From: an uncultured Ruminococcus sp.
GTDB lineage: Bacteria > Bacillota > Clostridia > UBA1212 > UBA1255
DNA: 11,678 bases
Reading direction: 5' to 3'
Assembly (NCBI GenBank): GCA_902782885.1
Contig: CACZOW010000159.1
Span: forward strand, 1-11,678
Both the position numbers and the translations under genes were made by a program. Shown in pieces: positions 6,577 to 11,678 of the stretch (position 1 is its first letter; every line of letters begins with the position of its first letter). The notes beneath the pieces are model-generated. The model was not told where the DNA came from. It ran no database searches and saw only the letters and a program-made list of their open reading frames with translations.

Positions 6577-7563
6577 ATGAAGAATGGTTTCATGAAAAAA
6601 GGCGCGGTGCTGCTCGTGGCGATGTTGACCGCAGCGCTGTGCGTGTTTGCATGGGGACAGACCCGTGTTGGCGCCGAGGAGGCGGCCGGCCCCAAAAACT
6701 ACATGACCGGTAAGTGGGAGACCAACGTGTTCGCCGGCAAGGTCGACGAGAAAGAAGAGGATGGCGTGAAGGTCACGACGTACACGCCAAGCGCCAAGCA
6801 GGCGTGGATCTCGCCCACGATGAGAGTGCTCGGCGACGTTAAAAAGATCGCCGAGGGCAAGGACTATGTTGAAGTTGTGTTCTCCTTCGAGATCAGCGGT
6901 GAATTCGAACCCGGATCCGAGGGCGTTGCCAGCTGCGGCGTGCTGATCCGCGCGGTCAACCCCCGGACCAATACTTACGTTTACTCGGGCGTTGACGACT
7001 GGGACGGCGAAGGCACCACCTGGGAGGAATTGTATTTCCTGTATTCGGACGGCGAGCCGCTTTTCTTCGTTGACGCCGGCGGCAACTGCATGGCGAACCT
7101 GGAGCCCCAGGAGATCGAGATCCGGGAAGGCGAGTGGACGTATTTCGAATCCGAGCCGATCTTCGTTGCCTCCGCCGCTCTGACCGACGAGCTGTTCGGC
7201 GATTGGCTGCTGTGCACGCACCAGATCACGTACGAGAAAGGATTGACCGCGCTCAAATTCCGCAACGAAGGCATTTACAGCAATGACGATCTCGCGCCCA
7301 CCGCGGCGCCCACGGCCGAGCCCACCGAGCCTCCGACGGAAGCTCCCGCCACGCAGGAGCCGGATGAACCGGGGGCAACCGCTGCTCCCGGTAAAACCAC
7401 CGACCCCGTCAAACCCGGCGAAGCCACCGCAAGGCCCGCGGACAATAAAAAAGCCGGCCTTTCCACCGGCGCGCTCATCGGCATAATCGCCGGCGCTGCT
7501 GTCGTGATAGCCGCGGTGATCGTTTGCTGCGTCGCGGTCGCCAAAAAGAAGAAGGACAAGTGA
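6577..7563 (+). CDS. Secreted membrane-anchored beta-rich protein with Pro/Thr/Glu stalk; function unknown
   Basis: This 328-residue protein has a signal peptide (about 1-25, possible cleavage after CVFA or after VGA at 33). An extracellular domain (about 38-235) is rich in aromatic and acidic residues and predicted beta strands, resembling a carbohydrate-binding module in general character only. It is followed by a Pro/Thr/Glu stalk (239-292), a C-terminal helix (about 297-322) and a KKKKDK tail, giving an anchor with the domain outside. No LPXTG sortase motif is present. I do not recognise the family. Residues 26-30 (WGQTR) are encoded by a repeat core in a different frame from the linker copies. 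The start at 6577 has AGGAGG at eight bases; the ATG five bases earlier reads only two codons before a stop. Position after the glycosidase lipoprotein suggests a role in binding or presenting the same glycan, which is an inference. Confidence 0.75.
   Translation: MKNGFMKKGAVLLVAMLTAALCVFAWGQTRVGAEEAAGPKNYMTGKWETNVFAGKVDEKEEDGVKVTTYTPSAKQAWISPTMRVLGDVKKIAEGKDYVEVVFSFEISGEFEPGSEGVASCGVLIRAVNPRTNTYVYSGVDDWDGEGTTWEELYFLYSDGEPLFFVDAGGNCMANLEPQEIEIREGEWTYFESEPIFVASAALTDELFGDWLLCTHQITYEKGLTALKFRNEGIYSNDDLAPTAAPTAEPTEPPTEAPATQEPDEPGATAAPGKTTDPVKPGEATARPADNKKAGLSTGALIGIIAGAAVVIAAVIVCCVAVAKKKKDK
6651..6667 (+). repeat. In-frame repeat core at a signal-peptide junction
   Basis: The core (6653-6665) is read as Trp-Gly-Gln-Thr-Arg at residues 26-30, right where the hydrophobic signal-peptide core ends and the mature chain begins. 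The flanking TTTTTGAAC part is absent. Confidence 0.75.
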
Positions 7564-7592
7564 TCCGCGCCTGACCGGCGGCGGTGACCCTC

Positions 7593-7634
7593 GGAGGAGG
7601 CAATTCCCGGCGGAGTTGCCTCCTTCCCCTTTTT
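7593..7634 (+). terminator. Intrinsic terminator ending the carbohydrate locus
   Basis: GGAGGAGGCAA (7593-7603) pairs with TTGCCTCCTTC (7616-7626) around a 12-base loop to give a stem of about 11 pairs, with one G-U. It is followed by CCC and TTTTT (7630-7634). It lies about 30 bases after the stop codon of the anchored-protein gene and separates that locus from the proline genes. The T-run is also the start of the first repeat unit of the next array. Confidence 0.75.
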
Positions 7635-7700
7635 GAACGCGGTTTTTTGAACACGGGGACAGACCCCTTTTTGAACACGGGGACAGACCCCGTGTTCAGA
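7629..7700 (+). repeat. Tandem repeat array with an 11-bp palindromic unit
   Basis: A fragment TTTTTGAACGCGG (7630-7642) is followed by two full units with cores 7655-7667 and 7679-7691, exactly 24 bases apart. In the last unit the flanks are symmetrical, so TGAACACGGGG (7672-7682) pairs perfectly with its complement (7688-7698) around the loop ACAGA. No T-run follows the hairpin on either strand, so it is not a classical terminator. Confidence 0.9.
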
Positions 7701-7748
7701 TCGGGGGGGTGAAGGGGTGCGGCACGCGCCGATCGGCCGGCGCCAGCA

Positions 7749-7778
7749 TTGACAACCGCGGCCCCGGAAATGTATAAT
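7749..7778 (+). promoter_or_regulatory. proB: Consensus sigma-A promoter of proBA
   Basis: TTGACA (7749-7754) and TATAAT (7773-7778) are both perfect hexamers with an 18-base spacer. A start near 7785 leaves a leader of about 30 bases before proB. A short inverted repeat (GCGCCG at 7726-7731, CGGCGC at 7738-7743) lies just upstream of the -35; whether it is an operator is unknown. Confidence 0.85.
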
Positions 7779-7816
7779 TCCGGTACGATCAACCGTGCGA
7801 AAGGCAGGACGGCAGG

Positions 7817-8653
7817 ATGGAAATTGACGCAAAAAACCAACAGGAACAAGGCGGCGTGCGGGAGGCGCTGAAACAGGCGAAACGCATCGTCATCAAGATC
7901 GGCACCTCGTCGCTGGTGCACGCGGGCGGCAAAATGAACCTGCGCCGCATCGAAAAACTGGCGCGCGTGATCTCGGAACTCATGAACCAGGGCCGGGAGA
8001 TCATACTGGTGTCGTCAGGCGCGATCGGCGTCGGCGCCGAAGCACTGAAACTGCGCGAACGCCCCTCCACCGTATCGGGCCGTCAGGCCGCCGCCGCGGT
8101 AGGGCAGGTGCACCTGATGCAGGTCTACAGCCGCCTGTTCGCCGAATACGGGTACAACGTGGCGCAGATATTGCTGACGCGGGACACCGTTGACGCCCCC
8201 GAAGCCAAGCAGAACGCCGTCAACACCTTCACCGGCCTCATCGAAATGCACGTGCTGCCCGTCGTCAACGAAAACGACACCATTGCCGTCGACGAGATCA
8301 AATTCGGCGACAACGACAACCTCTCATCCATCGTTGCCCGCATCACCGGCGCCGACCTGCTGATCATATTGACCGACATCGACGGCTACTACAAAGACAA
8401 CCCCGCCGACCGCCCCGACGCCGAAATGTACCACAACATCACCGACCTCTCCGAGGCCATCGAGAACGCGGCAGGCGGCGCCGGCAGCCGGCTGGGCACC
8501 GGCGGAATGCTCACCAAAGTACACGCCTCCAGACTCGCGGCCGCCGCCGGCATCCACGCGGTGATCGCCAACGGCTCCGACCCCGAGATCCTCTACCGCA
8601 TACTGGACGGCGAGGACGTTGGCACCATGTTCGTCGGAAAAACGGCGCAATAA
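7817..8653 (+). CDS. proB: Glutamate 5-kinase
   Basis: The enzyme phosphorylates L-glutamate on its gamma-carboxylate with ATP, the first and usually feedback-controlled step of proline synthesis, in the cytoplasm. The 278 residues make up a single amino-acid kinase domain: VIKIGTSSLV (25-34), VSSGAIGVGAEAL (65-77), NENDTIAVDE (151-160), FGDNDNLS (163-170), LIILTDIDGYY (182-192) and GTGGMLTK (227-234). The C-terminal PUA domain found in many longer ProB proteins is missing; single-domain forms are common in Gram-positives. A dozen extra residues precede the kinase fold. The start follows the weak site AGGACGGCAGG and the consensus promoter at 7749-7778. proA follows after 33 bp. Confidence 0.96.
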   Translation: MEIDAKNQQEQGGVREALKQAKRIVIKIGTSSLVHAGGKMNLRRIEKLARVISELMNQGREIILVSSGAIGVGAEALKLRERPSTVSGRQAAAAVGQVHLMQVYSRLFAEYGYNVAQILLTRDTVDAPEAKQNAVNTFTGLIEMHVLPVVNENDTIAVDEIKFGDNDNLSSIVARITGADLLIILTDIDGYYKDNPADRPDAEMYHNITDLSEAIENAAGGAGSRLGTGGMLTKVHASRLAAAAGIHAVIANGSDPEILYRILDGEDVGTMFVGKTAQ

Positions 8654-8686
8654 CTCGGGAACTCAGCACAGAAAGGACTGTATATT

Positions 8687-10036
8687 ATGGCAGACAGCAA
8701 TACTTCCGGAAATAAGGTACGCAGCCTGTTCGGCGGCAAGGACGCAGACGGCGGCAATAACGGCGGCGGCAACGCATACCTGAACTCCCTCGGATCCGCC
8801 GCGGTCAAAGCGGAACGCATACTCGGCTGCGCGTCAACGGCGCTCAAGAACCGCGCCCTGCTGCTGGCCGCAGAACGGCTCAAGGCGGAGGAAGAGCGGA
8901 TATTGACCGCCAACGCCCTGGATCTGGACGCCGCGGCCGAAGCCGGCATGAGCGTATCGCTGCAGGACCGGCTGAGATTGACCCCGGCGCGCATCGACGC
9001 CATGTGCGAAGGCGTGCGGCAGGTGGCCGCGTTGCCCGACCCGGTAGGCGACGTGCTGGACGGCGGAACGCGCCCCAACGGACTGCAGATCGTAAAAGTC
9101 CGCGTGCCTCTCGGCGTACTGGGCATCATTTACGAAGCGCGGCCCAATGTTACGGCGGACGCGGCGGCGCTGTGCATCAAATCCGGCAACGCCTGCATCC
9201 TCCGCGGCGGCAAGGAAGCCATAAACTCCAACAAAGTGATTGCCGACCTGTTCCGCATCGCACTGGACGAGGCGGGATTGCCCTACGACTGCGTGCAGCT
9301 GATCGCCGACACCTCCCGCGAGACCGCGTCGGAATTCATGAAACTGGACAAGTACGTTGACGTCCTGATCCCGCGCGGCGGTCACGGCCTGATCAACGCG
9401 GTGGTCAAAAACGCAACCGTCCCGGTCATCCGCACCGGCGCGGGCAACTGCCACATTTTCATCGACGAGCACTTTATACTGGATAAAGTTGAGCGGATCG
9501 TGATCAACGCCAAGACCCAGCGCCCCAGCGTCTGCAACGCCATGGAAACGCTTCTGGTACACCGGAACGCGGCGGCGCTGCTCACGAGGATCTGCCGGGA
9601 TCTGATGGAAAAGGGAGTGGAACTGCGCGTCGACGCCCGCTGCGGCGGCGTGCTGCTCAGCGGCGGCTTCCCGATGGACAAGCTGGTCAAGGCGGACGAG
9701 AGCGACTGGGAGACGGAGTACAACGACCTGATCCTGGCCATTAAAATGGTGGACTCACTGGACGAGGCGATCGAGCACATCAACCGCTATTCCACGCATC
9801 ATTCGGAGGCGATCATCACCGAGGATTACAACCACGCCCGGGAATTCCTGGCGCGGGTGGATTCGGCGTGCGTATACGTCAATGCTTCCACGCGCTTCAC
9901 CGACGGCTTCGAATTCGGCATGGGCGCGGAGATCGGCATCAGCAATCAGAAGCTGCACGCGCGCGGACCGATGGGGCTCAGGGAGCTGACGACGGTCAAA
10001 TACATGATCTACGGCGACGGACAGATAAGGGAATGA
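8687..10036 (+). CDS. proA: Glutamate-5-semialdehyde dehydrogenase (gamma-glutamyl phosphate reductase)
   Basis: ProA reduces gamma-glutamyl phosphate with NADPH to glutamate 5-semialdehyde, which cyclises towards proline. Being next to the kinase fits hand-over of the unstable intermediate. The aldehyde-dehydrogenase fold is complete: VPLGVLGIIYEARPNVT (140-156), LRGGKEAINSN (172-182), IPRGGHGLI (228-236), catalytic Cys283 in RPSVCNAMETLL, and the ending GFEFGMGAEIGIS to GPMGLRELTT. At 449 residues it is about 30 longer than usual. The surplus is an N-terminal tail (1-28) rich in Gly, Asn, Asp and Lys before the normal first helix at about residue 29. The start at 8687 has AAAGGA at nine bases, and no ATG lies between it and the fold, so the tail is probably real. 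It is probably co-transcribed with proB. Confidence 0.96.
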   Translation: MADSNTSGNKVRSLFGGKDADGGNNGGGNAYLNSLGSAAVKAERILGCASTALKNRALLLAAERLKAEEERILTANALDLDAAAEAGMSVSLQDRLRLTPARIDAMCEGVRQVAALPDPVGDVLDGGTRPNGLQIVKVRVPLGVLGIIYEARPNVTADAAALCIKSGNACILRGGKEAINSNKVIADLFRIALDEAGLPYDCVQLIADTSRETASEFMKLDKYVDVLIPRGGHGLINAVVKNATVPVIRTGAGNCHIFIDEHFILDKVERIVINAKTQRPSVCNAMETLLVHRNAAALLTRICRDLMEKGVELRVDARCGGVLLSGGFPMDKLVKADESDWETEYNDLILAIKMVDSLDEAIEHINRYSTHHSEAIITEDYNHAREFLARVDSACVYVNASTRFTDGFEFGMGAEIGISNQKLHARGPMGLRELTTVKYMIYGDGQIRE

Positions 10037-10071
10037 GGCTTATTTCTTGGGTAAATGTCGGCTTTAGTGCC

Positions 10072-10081
10072 TGGATATAAT
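10072..10081 (+). promoter_or_regulatory. Possible -10 element before deoC
   Basis: TATAAT (10076-10081) lies in the 69-bp gap between proA and deoC, preceded by TGGA, but there is no matching -35 at 16-18 bases. It could give deoC a weak promoter of its own; otherwise deoC is read from the proBA promoter. Confidence 0.3.
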
Positions 10082-10105
10082 TGAAAAACGGGGGATATTG
10101 AAAAG

Positions 10106-10789
10106 ATGCTTGATAAAAAAATTTTATGCAAAATGATCGACCACACGGCGCTGAAGCCGCAGGCAACGGAGGCGGACATCCGCAAATTGTGCGCCGAGGC
10201 GGCGGAGTGCGGCTTTGCCAGCGTGTGCGTCAATACGGGCTATTTGCCCCTGTGCCGGAAGCTCCTCAAAGAAGAGCGGGACACCGGCGTGAAGTGCTGC
10301 GTGGTGATCGGGTTCCCGCTGGGAGCGTGCGCCACGGAAGTGAAAGTTTTCGAGGCTATGTACGCGGTGCGCGAAGGCGCGGACGAGCTGGACATGGTGA
10401 TCAATGTCGGCGCGCTCAAGGAGAGGCAGGATGAGGACGTTGCCTACGATATCCGCGCGGTGCGCGAGGCGTGCAAAGGCAAAGTGCTGAAGGTCATCAT
10501 CGAGACCGGATTGCTCACGGACGAGGAGAAGGCGCGGGCAACGCGCATTGCCGCCCTCGCCGGCGCGGATTTTGTAAAGACCTGCACCGGTTTCGCGGTC
10601 GGAGCGGCAACGCCGGAGGACATTGCCCTCATGCGGCGCACGCTGAACGAGCTGGAAGAGCTGGGATTGACCCGCCACGTAAATCTCAAGGCGTCCGGCG
10701 GCATCCGCACCTATGAGGCGGCGTGCGCGCTGGTCGAAGCCGGAGCGGACCGCCTGGGAGCCAGCGCGGGCTGCGCGATCGTCAGTTGA
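10106..10789 (+). CDS. deoC: Deoxyribose-phosphate aldolase
   Basis: DeoC cleaves 2-deoxyribose 5-phosphate to glyceraldehyde 3-phosphate and acetaldehyde, feeding deoxynucleosides into central metabolism. The 227 residues are a complete class I aldolase barrel of the usual bacterial length: IDHTALKPQAT (11-21), GFASVCVN (36-43), VIGFPLGA (67-74), DELDMVINVGAL with active-site Asp96 (93-104), KVIIETGLL (129-137), the Schiff-base Lys158 in DFVKTCTGF, and Lys195 in NLKASGGIRT. The ribosome site is weak (GGGGAT, about 11 bases upstream). The gene stands 69 bp after proA in the same direction, an unusual partner for proline synthesis; other deo genes may be elsewhere. A repeat copy follows its stop codon directly. 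Confidence 0.95.
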   Translation: MLDKKILCKMIDHTALKPQATEADIRKLCAEAAECGFASVCVNTGYLPLCRKLLKEERDTGVKCCVVIGFPLGACATEVKVFEAMYAVREGADELDMVINVGALKERQDEDVAYDIRAVREACKGKVLKVIIETGLLTDEEKARATRIAALAGADFVKTCTGFAVGAATPEDIALMRRTLNELEELGLTRHVNLKASGGIRTYEAACALVEAGADRLGASAGCAIVS

Positions 10790-10818
10790 CTTTTTGAACA
10801 CGGGGACAGACCCCGTTT
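10790..10818 (+). repeat. Repeat copy between deoC and the sigma-factor gene
   Basis: One complete unit: CTTTTTGAACAC, the core at 10802-10814, then GTTT. It begins directly after the deoC stop codon and ends 28 bases before the preferred sigma-factor start. The flanks pair a little beyond the core (ACGGGG with CCCCGT). Confidence 0.9.
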
Positions 10819-10846
10819 GGCATCCCGAAAGAAGGGCAGAGCGGCG

Positions 10847-11398
10847 TTGACCGACAGTGAAATAATCAGGTTGCTGGAAGAGCGGGACGAAAATGCGCTG
10901 TGCGAACTGGAGCGCAAATACTACCCGTTCTGTCGCGCTGTTGCCGAAAAGATCCTGAGCGACCCGGAAGACGTGAAGGAAGTCGTGAACGACTCCTTTT
11001 ATGATATCTGGAACAGCATCCCGCCGGCGAGACCGGACAATTTTCACGCCTACCTCGCCACGGTGGTGCGGCACAACGCCATCAGTCTTTTCCGCAAAAA
11101 TCACAATCAGAAAAATCAGGCGGTGTGCGACGCGCTGCCGCTGGATGATTTCGCTGACCGCCATTTCACCGACGACAATACCATCGAGCGCATCGCGATC
11201 TCGGGGGCAATGGACCGCTTTCTGGACGGCCTTCCCGAAAAGCAGCGTCTGGTTTTTGTCGCCCGGTTTTACAAGCACGAGCCCATCGATGAGATCGCCC
11301 GTGTATTTTCTATGCCTTCCGGCAGCGTGAAGAGCATCATCCACCGCGCAAAGAAAGCGCTCAAAGATTTTTTGGACAAGGAGGGGATCAACGTATGA
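10847..11398 (+). CDS. ECF-type RNA polymerase sigma factor
   Basis: This 183-residue sigma-70 family protein has only regions 2 and 4. Region 2 spans about 20-85 (LERKYYPFCRAVAEKIL, then DPEDVKEVVNDSFYDIWNSIPP, where the acidic DPEDVKEVVND is the typical core-binding helix). Region 4 spans about 125-178 (LPEKQRLVFVARF, then a helix-turn-helix EIARVFSMPSGSVKSIIHRAKKAL). No ATG or GTG is available in frame. I chose TTG at 10847 because GAAGGG lies ten bases upstream and TDSEIIRLLEERDE is the usual family beginning. TTG at 10817 would add ten residues but sits inside the repeat with no ribosome site. Its stop overlaps the next gene's start (ATGA), so the pair is probably translationally coupled with a membrane anti-sigma factor that senses an outside signal. 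The regulon is not evident. Confidence 0.88.
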   Translation: MTDSEIIRLLEERDENALCELERKYYPFCRAVAEKILSDPEDVKEVVNDSFYDIWNSIPPARPDNFHAYLATVVRHNAISLFRKNHNQKNQAVCDALPLDDFADRHFTDDNTIERIAISGAMDRFLDGLPEKQRLVFVARFYKHEPIDEIARVFSMPSGSVKSIIHRAKKALKDFLDKEGINV

Positions 11399-11678
11399 AA
11401 GACGATCTCGTCTTTGAACTGATGTCCGGGATATCCGACGAGCATATTAAAGAGCCCGAGGCGTTCGAGGCGGAGCAGCGCGCGGCTCTGGCAGAGCAGG
11501 AGAATAAGAAGGCTGCGGCAGCGGCCGGTGTACGCGGCCGTGCTTATCGCGGCGGTTTCGGGCGCTCCGCGGTCCGCGCGGTAGTGCTGGCGGCGGTCGT
11601 ACTGGTCTTCCTCGTTGCCGGAGTGCTGCTGAGCAAATATCTGAACAGGAACCATACGCCGGAGACAACACCGTCGCA
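11395..11678 (+). CDS. Probable anti-sigma factor, membrane protein (cut by window end)
   Basis: The open frame starts with ATG overlapping the sigma-factor stop codon (ATGA) and has AAGGAGGGG at eight bases, a strong start. It is open for the remaining 94 codons to the edge. It opens with an acidic, mostly helical cytoplasmic part (MKDDLVFELMSGISDEHI, then Glu/Ala-rich), followed by a basic segment (VRGRAYRGGFGR) and one membrane helix (about 63-82, AVVLAAVVLVFLVAGVLLS), with the outside part just beginning. Layout and position match the small N-cytoplasmic, single-helix anti-sigma partners of clostridial ECF sigma factors. No zinc-binding His-Cys-Cys motif is visible in the part present. 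Confidence 0.72.
   Translation, partial: MKDDLVFELMSGISDEHIKEPEAFEAEQRAALAEQENKKAAAAAGVRGRAYRGGFGRSAVRAVVLAAVVLVFLVAGVLLSKYLNRNHTPETTPS

Noticed and set aside
6572..6580. ATG at 6572 as start of the anchored protein
   Set aside because: It reads ATG GAA TGA, a two-codon frame, and is only three bases from the ribosome site.
4489..7221. 910-codon minus-strand open frame
   Set aside because: It is a shadow of the lipoprotein and anchored-protein genes. High GC and stop-free repeats keep it open; no domain or ribosome site supports it.
7671..7700. Repeat palindrome as an intrinsic terminator
   Set aside because: The hairpin is strong but not followed by a T-run on either strand; the real terminator is the separate hairpin at 7593-7634.
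10817..10846. TTG at 10817 as sigma-factor start
   Set aside because: It lies at the edge of a repeat copy, has no ribosome site and adds ten residues not typical of the family; TTG at 10847 has GAAGGG at a workable distance.

Overview
The window looks like chromosomal DNA of a GC-rich (roughly 60 %) Gram-positive anaerobe, most likely an uncultured clostridial member of the Bacillota. The pointers are strong AGGAGG-type ribosome sites, TTGACA/TATAAT promoters, a short glutamate 5-kinase without a PUA domain, a TTG-started ECF sigma factor overlapping a membrane anti-sigma gene, and a clostridial-type VUT transporter. The taxon is an inference; there is no rRNA or marker gene here.

Layout. 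At 40-68 a near-perfect promoter points left, out of the window. Bases 242-2957 (minus strand) hold a VUT-family transporter fused to a short-chain dehydrogenase, followed in the same direction by an AEC-family permease. A 450-bp divergent intergenic region (2958-3407) carries a promoter for each side and a GC-rich block bounded by inverted repeat copies. Bases 3408-7563 (plus strand) form a probable three-gene carbohydrate locus: a cytoplasmic GH99-like/WbsX-like protein, a DUF5060/DUF4038-type glycosidase lipoprotein, and a secreted, membrane-anchored beta-rich protein with a Pro/Thr/Glu stalk. It ends at an intrinsic terminator (7593-7634). A consensus promoter (7749-7778) then drives proB-proA (first two steps of proline synthesis), followed by deoC (deoxyribose-phosphate aldolase), an ECF sigma factor and the start of its translationally coupled anti-sigma protein, which runs off the right edge.

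The most unusual element is a short interspersed repeat with core GGGGACAGACCCC (hairpin: GGGG/CCCC around ACAGA). I count 18 good copies plus many fragments. It sits in most intergenic gaps, often in tandem with a 24-25 nt period or as inverted pairs. It also lies inside three genes, where it encodes parts of linkers (Gly-Thr-Asp-Pro) or the signal-peptide/mature junction. The core has no stop codon in any of the six frames, so it can be carried in coding DNA. No transposase that could mobilise it is present in the window. The proB, proA, deoC, sigma-factor and WbsX-like reading frames contain no copy of it.
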